Shown one piece after another: positions 43,060 to 52,143 of a stretch of 64,000 nt of DNA. This stretch comes from Terriglobus saanensis SP1PR4 (lineage in GTDB: Bacteria > Acidobacteriota > Terriglobia > Terriglobales > Acidobacteriaceae), in the NCBI RefSeq assembly GCF_000179915.2, contig NC_014963.1, forward strand, positions 496,001-560,000, read 5' to 3'. Below the pieces are notes generated by a model that was not told where the DNA came from, did not search any database, and was given only the letters and a program-made list of their open reading frames with translations. Position 1 is the first letter of the stretch. Each line of letters begins with the position of its first letter. A program made the position numbers and the translations under genes.

Positions 43060-44457
43060 CTAGCGGTCGTTTTTGTCGCCGAAGGGGCGGAGGCGGAGAA
43101 AGACTGAGACGCCTATGGGATGGGATCCGTAGATAGGTTTGAGGACGTCGGGGACGCCGTAGGTGGTGACCTGTGCGCCCAGGGCGGTGCGCAGGTGCGA
43201 GATGACGTCCACGTCGTGATCGTAGCCAAAAGTGTACGCCTGCACGTGGGCGAGGGGCTCTTCCTGGAAGTTGGGCGGCAGCGGGTTGGTGCCGTTGAGC
43301 AACTCATTGGTGCGGCTGGCGTTTTCCATACGGAGCCAGGCGTAGTTGCTGGTCTTGAAGCGCAGGAGCGATTCGAGGAGGTAGCTGTTCTGCTTGCCGT
43401 TGTCTTCCAGCGCACGGGTGTGCCCCCAGACGGCTGTATTGGCCCAGTTTCCTTTTGAGAACTTGCGGTTGTACATAACGGAGGCGGTGGTGCGGGCCTG
43501 GTCTTCCTGCGGGTAGAGGGCTTCGGGGCTATGGATGCGGGCGTAGGAGTACTGGCCGCTCCAGTTCTTGCCGGGCTGCACGGTGAGGCGTGTCGACCAG
43601 GAGTCGATGGCTCCATAGTTAACATCCCAGCGGAACTCGTCGGGCTCGCGACCGTGGAAGCCGCTGGCTTCGGCCTTCACGCCGATGTTCCCAAAGGTGT
43701 GAGCGACACCGACTGTGAGGACGTCGGCGGCGATGTGGGTGGAGTCTTCCTGGTGATGGCCGAGGGTGCCGACAGGGTTCTCAAGGGCCGAGGCGCGGTG
43801 GGGGTAAGCGGTGGGGCCTATGGCGGGATCTCCCATGGGTGCGGCGTAGAAGGAGAGAAGGGTCTTGCTGCCAAGCTTCAGGTCGTAGAGAGCGGCGATC
43901 TCCATGAGGAAGTCATGCGGGTGCTGGCCGTCGGCGATGGGCTTGCCGAAGGCGGTTTCGCCCTGCTGGAAGAGCAGCGGATACTGGCGACCAGTGACGG
44001 TGGCGGGTTCAAGCGAGAACATGGCGCGGAGCGTGAACTCTCCTGGGCCAAGGTTGCGCTGGGCCATGGGCATAAACCAGTTCGTGGAGTACAGCTTGTC
44101 CCCGCCGCGAGGACTGGTCTGTTGCGTGTCCGTGAGGAAGCCGTTGCCGTGGAACATGAACATCCACTTGCCGCGCATGGACATGAGCATGGGGGTAGGC
44201 GTGGAGTTGGGCTCGGCGGTGGTACCGGATGAGGAGTGATGGAGGATCTGCTGGAGGAAGTTCTGCGGACGCATGTTCTGCATGAGCTCCATCATGTCGT
44301 GATCCATCGCCGGAGCCGTTGTGTCAGGACACATCTTCATGCCGGGCATGTTCTCCACGCAGGGAGACGGAGTAGCCGTTGGGAGATTTGCATTCTGCGG
44401 AAACACTGCGGGAGCCGCAAGCAAAAAGACAGAGAAGACGAAGATAACGGGATGCAA
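43060..44457 (-). CDS. Outer-membrane beta-barrel protein with Met/His-rich N-terminus
   Basis: A protein of about 465 residues. A TTG start at 44457 gives a clean signal peptide (HPVIFVFSVFLLAAPAVFPQ); the open frame extends upstream and an ATG at 44571 is the alternative. The mature N-terminus is rich in Met, His, Cys and Asp (CVENMPGMKMCPDTT, MDHDMMELMQNM), suggesting metal (copper) contact. The rest has alternating aromatic/polar strands of an OM barrel (GKTLLSFYAAPMG-like and WSGQYSYARIH) and ends GVSVFLRLRPFG. Its function is inferred only; the Met/His tail resembles that of copper-handling outer-membrane proteins. Confidence 0.65.
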   Translation of the reverse strand: MHPVIFVFSVFLLAAPAVFPQNANLPTATPSPCVENMPGMKMCPDTTAPAMDHDMMELMQNMRPQNFLQQILHHSSSGTTAEPNSTPTPMLMSMRGKWMFMFHGNGFLTDTQQTSPRGGDKLYSTNWFMPMAQRNLGPGEFTLRAMFSLEPATVTGRQYPLLFQQGETAFGKPIADGQHPHDFLMEIAALYDLKLGSKTLLSFYAAPMGDPAIGPTAYPHRASALENPVGTLGHHQEDSTHIAADVLTVGVAHTFGNIGVKAEASGFHGREPDEFRWDVNYGAIDSWSTRLTVQPGKNWSGQYSYARIHSPEALYPQEDQARTTASVMYNRKFSKGNWANTAVWGHTRALEDNGKQNSYLLESLLRFKTSNYAWLRMENASRTNELLNGTNPLPPNFQEEPLAHVQAYTFGYDHDVDVISHLRTALGAQVTTYGVPDVLKPIYGSHPIGVSVFLRLRPFGDKNDR

Positions 44458-44624
44458 GGACTCTCCGAGGAGCCACGCGCTACACAAATCTTCGGGCGGG
44501 CTCAACTTAAGAATCACACGAAAGTTGAAGGGATGAATAGCCGATGTGCCATATCGACGTAACGTGACCATGTCGCAAGATGAATAGGCATGTGGTGGGT
44601 GGGCATCTTTGAGAGGCTGGGGCA

Positions 44625-47600
44625 ATGAAGGCCATGATTTTGAAGCGGTTTGCGCGTTGGTTGCCGGTGGCGCTTGCATTGCTGCTTACTACGACGGGCA
44701 GAGGCGCGTTTGCGCAGGCGGTCACGCTTGTCCCGATCCAGACAAAGTTTGCGGGCACCGGGGCGGGCACGTACAACGGCGACTTCGGATCGGCTGATTT
44801 TGTTTCGCTGAATGGACCTGCGGCAGTCGCGCTGGATTCGAGTGGGAACACCTTCATCTCGGATAGAGGAAATAACTGTGTTCGCCGAATCGATGCGGCG
44901 ACGGGAAGCGTGACCACGCTGCTTGGATTGGTAAGCAGCGGGACGGGTGATTCCTGCAACACCGCGACAAATGCCACGCCTTCGGCGGCGCAGGGGCTGT
45001 ACCAGCCGGGCGGGATCGTGATCGACTCCAACGATTCTCTCTACATCGCGGACACAGGGCACAACTGCGTGCGGATGCTGCCATCGCATACGACCGGAAC
45101 GACAAACCTTGTGACCGTTGCGGGAACGTGTACGTCCGTGAATACGCCGGGAGCGACGACGCCGGGATCGAGTACGCCGCAGCCCAACATGTTGGCCATC
45201 GATAGCGCGAACCAGCTTTATGTGAGCATTCTGGATGCGCCGGATAGTGTGTATCAGGTCCTGCGGCACACCTCCGGTGATCTTGCTGCCACAGTCTGCC
45301 GCGTTGCGGGCGCAGCTTCTACGCTGGCACCGGCGAACTGCACTGGGGTAAGCAATAGCGTCGCGTTGAATGCGCCCGTAGGGATTGCGTTTGATCCTGC
45401 AGGCGGACTTTACATCGCCGATACGGGAAACAACTGCGTGCGCGAGGAGCAGGGTGGAACGATCTCCACAGTTCTGGGCACGTGCGCGAACGACAGTACA
45501 AGCTCTGGAACGGCGGCCATCGTGGATCCGCGCGGCCTGGTCTTCAACTCTAAGGGCGAGCTTTTTGTGTCGGAGGGTTCAGCGAACCAGCTTCTTCGTT
45601 TCAATGCTTCGACGAAGAGCATTCTGCGATTGGCCGGTGACCCAACGGGCGCATCCGGGGCATACATCGCTGCGCAGAATGGGACGGGTTCACAATCGAT
45701 CCCGCTGCATACGCCGCTTGGGCTGGCGTTCGATGCGGGCGGAGATCTGTATCTCGCGGACTCGGATAACAGCGTTGTGCGCAAGTTCAGTTTTTCAACA
45801 CGCTTTGGGCAGGCACCGATCGGCAGTGCGGCGAGCGCGCAGCTGGTGACGTTTACGATCAACAATCCGACGGTGAACCTGTCGGTGAGTGCAGGCGCGG
45901 ATTACGTCGTGGATGGATCGACGTGCACGGGCGCGCTGACGGGTGCGGCGAGCGGGAGTCTCTCGAATTTCTGCACGGTGACGGTGAGCTTCCATCCGAC
46001 GTTTCCGGGGCTTCGCTCCTCAGCGCTGCGTGTGGCCGATTCGGTGAGCGGCAACACGGTGTTAGTGGCGTTGCAGGGAACCGGAACGGGAAGCCAGCCG
46101 GTCTTTGCGCCGGGAGTTGCGGCGACTTCAGCTTCGGCCATTTCGAATCCCGTGGCGGTCACGGTGGACTCGGCGGGAAATGCCTATGTGCTGAATGCTG
46201 CTCCGGGTGGGGCTAGCCTTTCGGTCACAGGCAGTGGCGGTGTCACGCAGACGGCGATTCCGACATCCGCAGGTCTGGTGAATCCGGTGGCGATTACGTC
46301 TGACGGCGCGGGGAACTTTTACATCGCAGACGGAACGACGGGCAAGATCGTGCAGTTTGGCGCGGACGGTTCTGTGACGCCGGAGTACGTGACGGGCCTG
46401 GTTGCACCGACGGCGATTGCGCTGGATGTCGACGGCAATCTGGTGATCGCGGAGGCGGGATCGAAGCATGATCTCGTAAAGGCGTTCGTCGGTGGGCAGA
46501 GGCTGGTACTGGCTGGCGCGGGAGCGAATACTTCGCCCGATAATGTCTTGGCAACAACGGCCATGTTGCAGACGCCTTCGGGTGTGCGCGTTGGGCCGAG
46601 TGGGAATGTCTTCTTCGCGGATGCCGCGGCGCATCGCGTCTACGCAATCGATACGGCGGGGCAGATCCACTTTCTTGCGGGAAACGGGACCACGACGACG
46701 AGCGCTGTTGGAGCCGCGTTGGGCACGGGCTTGGTTCAGCCGACCGGGGTAGATCTCGATGCTGCGGGCGATGTGTTGATTACCGATCCGCCTGCGAATT
46801 TGGTCTACGTGGTGTATTCGTCCACGCAGCAGATGTTGAACCTGAGCGTGATTCTGGGCACGGGCGTTGCGGGCAATACGGGCGATGGCGCTTTGGCGAC
46901 CTCGGCCACGGTGAACGGGCCGGTTGCGGTGGCGACGGCGTCGTCGGGTGCGCTCTATGTGGTGGACGCCGGAAACAAATCGCTGCGGAGCGTGACCTTC
47001 CCGGCGACGACGCTCGACTTTGGCGATGTGGCCATCGGCGGGACCGTTTCGCTGGTGCAACAGCTATGGAATCGCGGCAACCAGGCCTTCATCCGCACGA
47101 CCGATCCGGTGATCAGCGACTCGCACTTTGCGAACGATGCCACGCTGAACACCTGCGGACAGTCCGTGGGCCTGGGAGCGACGTGTAACTTCGGCTTCTC
47201 TTTCTCGCCGACGGCCATCGGTCCTGTTTCGGCGACGGGGCAGTTAGTGAATGTCGCGTATAACTCGCCGCAGGTGGTGAATCTTACGGGAGTGGGTACC
47301 GGGGCGATCATTACGATCACGGCCCCGGTGGAGACCGAAGTCTACGGAGCACCGTATGTCGGCACGGTGCATGTCGTGAGTAACGGCGGAGTGGCGGCGA
47401 CGGGAACGGTGACCTTCTCCGTAAACGGCGTTGTTCTCTGCGCGACGACGGGGGCCGTGACCGGCGATCTGAGCTGCACGAAGGCTGCAGGCAGCGGTCT
47501 GAATGTGGGCACCTATCCTGTGCAGATTGCGTACAGCGGAGACACGACTTATCCGGCGCGCACGTTGACGACGACCTTGACCGTGACGCCTGCAACGATC

Positions 47601-48668
47601 TCCGTGGTCGTGGGGAGTCAGTCGAGAGACATCAATTCGGCCAATCCGACGCTTACGGGCGTGGTCACAGGAGTCGTCGCGGGGCAGAGTGTGACGCCGA
47701 TTTATACGACCACGGCGACGACGACCAGCCCGGCGGGAACCTATCCTATTACAGCGACGGTCACGTTTGGGGCAGGAACGCTGGCGACGAACTATGTCGT
47801 CCAGATCACTCCCGGCGTACTGACAATCTATATTCCTGTGACGATGACGCTTGCCAGTTCAGGAAACCCTTCGACGGTGGGACAGAGCGTGACGTTTACC
47901 TCGACGGTGGTCCCAGTTGCGGGAACGGCAGCAGGTACGGTGGTCTTTTTCGATGGAACCGTATCGGTTGCCACTGTGCCCGTGAGCAGTACAGGCGTTG
48001 CGACGTATACGACTTCTATACTCACGTTGGGAACGCATGCCATCGTAGCGTTGTTCAGGCCGAGCACGTTGGACTTTCGCACGGCGAGCGGTTCGCTGAT
48101 ACAGGTGGTCGACGCTGTGCCGGTCCCAGTGGGAGCCTTCTCTGTCTCGGCCACGCCGGATACCTATCTCGTACGGGGTAAAGGATCGGTGGTTTACACC
48201 GCGCGAGTAACGCCCGGTGGCGGATTTGCCGGACCGGTGGCTCTGACCTGCTCCGGGCTTCCAGCGGATGCAACGTGTGTTTTCGCTACGCCGACGGTGA
48301 ATGTTTCGACGGCAGTTGTGGACACTGCATTTACCGTGAGCGTCACGGAAGCCGACGCTGCATCGCTCCGAATGCCAGCGAGTCCGGCGATACCAACGAT
48401 GGCTCCGATCTATGCTGCCGCGGTCTTTCCCATGGGGTTGAGTGGGCTTGGGGTCTTTGCCTTCGGTGCGCGCCGACGCCGACGCGGTCAGAAAAACATG
48501 CTGCTGTTTGTCCTGATCGGATTGGTGATGGTGGGTCTCGCAGGATGCGGATGCCCTACCAGTTCGTTCAAAACATACTCCGTGACGGTGACGGGTACGA
48601 GTGTGAATGGCGGTCCGGCCGCAAGCTCCGCCACAGTCTCGATTACGGTAGCGACACCAACAAATTAG
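44625..48668 (+). CDS. Giant exported NHL-repeat / Ig-like protein with C-terminal anchor
   Basis: A 1347-residue secreted protein. It has a signal peptide (RWLPVALALLLTTTGRGAFA), two NHL-repeat beta-propeller blocks (about 40-390 and 500-790; repeated units such as DSNDSLYIADTGHNCVRML and DPAGGLYIADTGNNCVREE), each with paired Cys, an Ig-like choice-of-anchor domain (LDFGDVAIGGTVSLVQQLW, near 800), then MBG/Ig-like domains to about 1210. The C-terminus has a hydrophobic run, an Arg cluster (GARRRRRGQK), a second hydrophobic run and a Cys patch (GLAGCGCPTSS), the acidobacterial anchor seen in such proteins. Likely displayed on the cell surface. Ligand unknown. Confidence 0.85.
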   Translation: MKAMILKRFARWLPVALALLLTTTGRGAFAQAVTLVPIQTKFAGTGAGTYNGDFGSADFVSLNGPAAVALDSSGNTFISDRGNNCVRRIDAATGSVTTLLGLVSSGTGDSCNTATNATPSAAQGLYQPGGIVIDSNDSLYIADTGHNCVRMLPSHTTGTTNLVTVAGTCTSVNTPGATTPGSSTPQPNMLAIDSANQLYVSILDAPDSVYQVLRHTSGDLAATVCRVAGAASTLAPANCTGVSNSVALNAPVGIAFDPAGGLYIADTGNNCVREEQGGTISTVLGTCANDSTSSGTAAIVDPRGLVFNSKGELFVSEGSANQLLRFNASTKSILRLAGDPTGASGAYIAAQNGTGSQSIPLHTPLGLAFDAGGDLYLADSDNSVVRKFSFSTRFGQAPIGSAASAQLVTFTINNPTVNLSVSAGADYVVDGSTCTGALTGAASGSLSNFCTVTVSFHPTFPGLRSSALRVADSVSGNTVLVALQGTGTGSQPVFAPGVAATSASAISNPVAVTVDSAGNAYVLNAAPGGASLSVTGSGGVTQTAIPTSAGLVNPVAITSDGAGNFYIADGTTGKIVQFGADGSVTPEYVTGLVAPTAIALDVDGNLVIAEAGSKHDLVKAFVGGQRLVLAGAGANTSPDNVLATTAMLQTPSGVRVGPSGNVFFADAAAHRVYAIDTAGQIHFLAGNGTTTTSAVGAALGTGLVQPTGVDLDAAGDVLITDPPANLVYVVYSSTQQMLNLSVILGTGVAGNTGDGALATSATVNGPVAVATASSGALYVVDAGNKSLRSVTFPATTLDFGDVAIGGTVSLVQQLWNRGNQAFIRTTDPVISDSHFANDATLNTCGQSVGLGATCNFGFSFSPTAIGPVSATGQLVNVAYNSPQVVNLTGVGTGAIITITAPVETEVYGAPYVGTVHVVSNGGVAATGTVTFSVNGVVLCATTGAVTGDLSCTKAAGSGLNVGTYPVQIAYSGDTTYPARTLTTTLTVTPATISVVVGSQSRDINSANPTLTGVVTGVVAGQSVTPIYTTTATTTSPAGTYPITATVTFGAGTLATNYVVQITPGVLTIYIPVTMTLASSGNPSTVGQSVTFTSTVVPVAGTAAGTVVFFDGTVSVATVPVSSTGVATYTTSILTLGTHAIVALFRPSTLDFRTASGSLIQVVDAVPVPVGAFSVSATPDTYLVRGKGSVVYTARVTPGGGFAGPVALTCSGLPADATCVFATPTVNVSTAVVDTAFTVSVTEADAASLRMPASPAIPTMAPIYAAAVFPMGLSGLGVFAFGARRRRRGQKNMLLFVLIGLVMVGLAGCGCPTSSFKTYSVTVTGTSVNGGPAASSATVSITVATPTN

Positions 48669-48758
48669 TTGTGGAAATGGATGTTGAGCTGACTCATGAA
48701 TCTTATCGAGTACTCTTTGGTCGAGCAGGAACGTGCGGGCGGTATCTTTCAGAAAGAG

Positions 48759-50489
48759 ATGTGTCTGCGCCTATCCAAATCGCTCGCGCTCATCGCACTC
48801 ACCGTGCTCGGGAATCTTCTGGTTCCGGGTTTGGCAACGGGGCGGATCGAGGCGCAGGCGGCACGCACGGGCAATCCAGATGCAGTGACCGACCGCGTGG
48901 AGTTGTTTGCGGGATATTCGTACTGGCGTCCGTGGCGTGCGGACATTAATAACTACTACTACCGCACGATCAATCCCGGCGCGGTGGGAAGTGCGACGCT
49001 TTATGTGAACCGTTGGCTGGGTGTGCAGGCGGAGGGTGGCTACCATCCGAATGGGCCGAACGATTGTGCTACTACGGCAGAGGCCGGGCCGGTGTTCCGC
49101 TATGCGATTGGGCATTTCGTTCCCTTTGCCCATGTGCTGGGCGGAGGCGTCAGGATCGGAGGGCCTCTGCTGAATAAGTGCACCTGGGGCTACGGCGGAA
49201 CGGGCGGGCTGGGCATAGATTACGTTCTTCATCAGTGGCACGAGCGCATTGCGATTCGACCGATCCAGGCGGACTACGAGTACAACCATGTGGACTATGG
49301 TCCGCTGCTGCTGCCGGGTGGATACTCGGGCGGCATCGTGAAGATGAATACGATCCGTCTGTCGGCGGGCGTGGTCTTCCGCTTTGGTGAGAAAGACAAG
49401 GCGCAGGCGGCGCAGATGGCCTGCACGGCGGTCCCTGGGCAGGTGTTTCCGGGAGAACCGGTGACCGTGGACTCGCAGATATTGAATCTGGATATGCGTC
49501 GTGCGCGAACCTACAACTGGATGTCGGCGGGAGGAAAGATCTCCGGGCGAGGCGATACGATTTCCATCGATACGAATGGTTTGGCCGCAGGGGATTATGT
49601 GGTGCATGGAAGTGTCTCGCAGGGGCACGGAGCTTCTTCGCGGGCGACGTGCGATACAGGGTTTACGGTGAAGCCGTATCTTCCGCCCTCGGTGACCTGC
49701 TCGGCTAGCCCGACGTCGCTGCACGCGGGTGAGAGTTCGACGATTACCGCGAGCGGTGTAAGCCCAGCGAACCGCCCGATGACGTACACCTTTACGACGA
49801 CGGCGGGGCAGATCACGAACACGGGCAATGTAGCGACGCTCAGCACGGGCGGTGTGGCTCCCGGTGACATCGTGGTGACGTGCAACATGGCCGACGATCA
49901 GGGCAGGATGGCCACGGCGACGGCCATGGTGAACGTGATGGGCATCACGATTCCTGTGGCGCCGCAGCAGAGGAGCCTGTGCTCCCTGACCTTCAACCGC
50001 GATGTGCGGCGACCGGCGCGCGTGGACAACGAGGCGAAGGGCTGCCTGGATGATGTCGCTCTGGCGCTGAACCGCGAGAGCGGGTCGCAGCTTGTGATTA
50101 TTGCGAACCATGGAACGGATGAGGGACGACCGACGGCGGATGAGCGCGGTATGAATGTGAAGGAGTATCTGACGGCGGAGAAAGGAATCGATCCATCGCG
50201 CATTCAGGTGAGGAGGGGTTCCTCGCCAGAACATACGGCGGAGAATGTTCTGGTGCCAAATGGGACCACGTTCCTTGGCGATGGCACGACGATCGTAGAT
50301 GAGGCCTCGGTCGTGAGACACGGAGGTACTTATGGTTCAGGAGCTTCGGGAACGACGGCGCATGTGCGTTCTGGGCATACGGCCACCCGACACGGGCGCA
50401 GGAAAAGGGCCAAAACCGCGGCTGCAGCGCCAGATTCCACCGGCGCTGCAGCCGCTCCGAGCACGGTACAACCGCCCCATCTGCAGTAG
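48759..50489 (+). CDS. Outer-membrane barrel / Ig-like / OmpA-like protein
   Basis: About 576 residues. The signal peptide (LSKSLALIALTVLGNLLVPG) starts at ATG 48759; an upstream ATG at 48696 adds 21 hydrophilic residues. First comes an OmpA-type 8-stranded barrel (VELFAGYSYWRPWRAD, then FGEKDKA), then two Ig-like domains with conserved Cys (CTAVPGQVFPGEPVTVDS; CSASPTSLHAGESSTITA), then an OmpA-like C-terminal domain (ALNRESGSQLVIIANHGTDE, GMNVKEYLTAEKGIDPSRIQ) that binds peptidoglycan, and a basic, Ala/Pro-rich tail. It tethers the envelope and follows the NHL protein by about 90 bases, so both may be surface components. Confidence 0.82.
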   Translation: MCLRLSKSLALIALTVLGNLLVPGLATGRIEAQAARTGNPDAVTDRVELFAGYSYWRPWRADINNYYYRTINPGAVGSATLYVNRWLGVQAEGGYHPNGPNDCATTAEAGPVFRYAIGHFVPFAHVLGGGVRIGGPLLNKCTWGYGGTGGLGIDYVLHQWHERIAIRPIQADYEYNHVDYGPLLLPGGYSGGIVKMNTIRLSAGVVFRFGEKDKAQAAQMACTAVPGQVFPGEPVTVDSQILNLDMRRARTYNWMSAGGKISGRGDTISIDTNGLAAGDYVVHGSVSQGHGASSRATCDTGFTVKPYLPPSVTCSASPTSLHAGESSTITASGVSPANRPMTYTFTTTAGQITNTGNVATLSTGGVAPGDIVVTCNMADDQGRMATATAMVNVMGITIPVAPQQRSLCSLTFNRDVRRPARVDNEAKGCLDDVALALNRESGSQLVIIANHGTDEGRPTADERGMNVKEYLTAEKGIDPSRIQVRRGSSPEHTAENVLVPNGTTFLGDGTTIVDEASVVRHGGTYGSGASGTTAHVRSGHTATRHGRRKRAKTAAAAPDSTGAAAAPSTVQPPHLQ

Positions 50490-50582
50490 GAGAGCAGAGG
50501 GTTTCTGATACACTGGGTCAGTTGGAATCGCTGTGCAGCCGTGCGTTGCGCAGTCCCGCCGCCCAACGTTTTTCGAAGAAAT

Positions 50583-50659
50583 CGGGGAGTGGCTCAGCCT
50601 GGTAGAGCACCTGGTTCGGGACCAGGGGGTCGGAGGTTCGAATCCTCTCTCCCCGACCA
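50583..50659 (+). tRNA. tRNA-Pro (anticodon CGG)
   Basis: A 77-base cloverleaf. Acceptor CGGGGAG pairs with CTCCCCG; D arm GCTCAGCCTGGTAGAGC; anticodon stem CCTGG / CCAGG with loop TTCGGGA (anticodon CGG, reading CCG); T arm GGAGG-TTCGAAT-CCTCT; CCA is encoded. It is a single gene with its own terminator downstream. Confidence 0.95.
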
Positions 50660-50673
50660 ATTTTGGTCTTATA

Positions 50674-50704
50674 GAAAACGGCAGCTCTCAGGGCTGCCGT
50701 TTTC
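50674..50704 (+). terminator. Rho-independent terminator of tRNA-Pro
   Basis: 12-bp stem GAAAACGGCAGC / GCTGCCGTTTTC with a 7-base loop; T run inside the 3' arm. Confidence 0.8.
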
Positions 50705-50782
50705 GCGTGCCGGGGATTATTTTTGTCGCGGAACTGCTGTCCTTGACTGGCGGATGTCTGCGACCGACCATAAAATCAGCGC

Positions 50783-51541
50783 ATGCACGTGCCCGCTTCT
50801 ACTTCTTCCAACACGTTAGACAAAAAGGCCTTAGTCACGGGGGCCTCGCGAGGAATTGGGGCGAGCGTTGCCCGACAACTTGGGCGGCTGGGTGTGGATG
50901 TCGCCCTCAATTATCGAAGCAAAGGGCCGAGAGCGCAGGAAGTCGCCGACGAACTGGTGGCTCTGGGAAGGCAGGCGTTGCCGATTCAAGGCGACATCAC
51001 CAGTGCGGCAGACCTCGCTGCGACCTTCGATCAGATTCGCGCGCTCTGGGGTCATCTGGATCTTCTTGTTTTGAACGCCAGTGGAGGGTTGGAGCAGGAC
51101 AAGGCTGCCGATTACGCCATGCAGCTCAACCTCACGGCGCAGATAAATCTTGTTCATGGAGCGTTGCCTCTTATGCCGCGCGGGGGACGTATCGTCTTCG
51201 TGACCAGCCATCTCGTCCATTTCTATAGGAAGGGGACGGGGTACGACGGCTATGAGACGGTCGCGGCAAGCAAGCGGGCAGGGGAAGACGCTCTGCGCGC
51301 CATGATTCCGAGCCTGTCCGAGCTCGGCATTCGGCTGGTCATCGTGAGCGGTGATCTGATCGAGGGCACGATTACGCCGAAACTCCTGGAGCGGCAGAGT
51401 CGTGGCTTGATCGAGAAGCGGAGGCAGGCGGTGGGTGCGCTTCCGGGTGTGGAGGAGTTTGCTGCTGCGATCGTGCAGGCTGGCGTTGGCGAAGAGTATG
51501 CGAGCGGCGACACGATCTACGTTGGGAGCACGGAGTTGTGA
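50783..51541 (+). CDS. Short-chain dehydrogenase/reductase
   Basis: A 252-residue Rossmann protein: TGASRGIGASVARQLG for cofactor binding, VLNASGG for the NAG-type motif, and VFVTSHLVHFY for the catalytic Ser. The YxxxK site is unusual: the Lys is in VAASKRAGEDAL, but the residue four before it is Val rather than Tyr, while a Tyr lies seven residues before the Lys. The normal proton relay may therefore be changed. Its 3' end overlaps the oppositely oriented ogt gene by 25 bases. Confidence 0.82.
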   Translation: MHVPASTSSNTLDKKALVTGASRGIGASVARQLGRLGVDVALNYRSKGPRAQEVADELVALGRQALPIQGDITSAADLAATFDQIRALWGHLDLLVLNASGGLEQDKAADYAMQLNLTAQINLVHGALPLMPRGGRIVFVTSHLVHFYRKGTGYDGYETVAASKRAGEDALRAMIPSLSELGIRLVIVSGDLIEGTITPKLLERQSRGLIEKRRQAVGALPGVEEFAAAIVQAGVGEEYASGDTIYVGSTEL

Positions 51542-52017
51542 CCCGACTCCAGATTGAGAAGATAGGCTTTCGTCTCCAGGCCGCCCGCGAAGCCCGTCAG
51601 TTTTCCTGAAGATCCGATTACGCGATGGCAGGGGACAAGGATGGAGACCGGGTTTCTGCCGTTGGCTGCGCCGACGGCCCGCGTTGCCCGAGGATTGCCG
51701 AGCTTGTTCGCGAGTTGGGCGTAGCTTCGGGTCTCTCCGAAGGGGATGGCGAGCAGGGCTTCCCAGACATCTTTCTGAAATCGCGTCCCTTGCATATCGA
51801 GAGGGATAGAGAAGCACTTTCGCTTTCCGGCGAAGTACTCGCCGAGCTGCCGTTCCGTTTCCACGAGAACGGGGTGCTGTTCTTCTTCTACCGATACGCT
51901 CAGGCGCACACGTCCTGGGCGGTCATTCTCCCAAAGAATGGCGACGAGGCCTTTCTCGCTTGCGACCAGTTCCAGCTTGCCGATGGGGGATTCGATTTTC
52001 TTGTGGACGAGACTCAT
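51517..52017 (-). CDS. ogt: Methylated-DNA--protein-cysteine S-methyltransferase
   Basis: A 166-residue DNA repair protein that removes O6-alkyl groups from guanine by transfer to its own Cys. The active site is IPVPCHRVIG-like (ILVPCHRVIGSSGKLTGFAG) with Cys in PCHRVIG, and the DNA-binding helix is PFGETRSYAQLANKLGNPRA. Without the AraC-like part of Ada, it is the Ogt type. The start is at MSLVHKKIESPIGKLEL, which is the normal family opening. Confidence 0.95.
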   Translation of the reverse strand: MSLVHKKIESPIGKLELVASEKGLVAILWENDRPGRVRLSVSVEEEQHPVLVETERQLGEYFAGKRKCFSIPLDMQGTRFQKDVWEALLAIPFGETRSYAQLANKLGNPRATRAVGAANGRNPVSILVPCHRVIGSSGKLTGFAGGLETKAYLLNLESGHNSVLPT

Positions 52018-52143
52018 TGTGGGAATTTTAGAAGCATGGACCGCATCTTTTCTCCGGAACTTTGTGAGCTATGGTAGATTTTCTTTCGCCGTTCCTCTTG
52101 TTCCAACCGTGTGTCTCGCCCGAGACCGAAGGAGAATTTGGAC

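Noticed and set aside
48771-50321. 516-codon minus-strand open frame
   Set aside because: Arg/His-rich antisense shadow of the OmpA-like gene.
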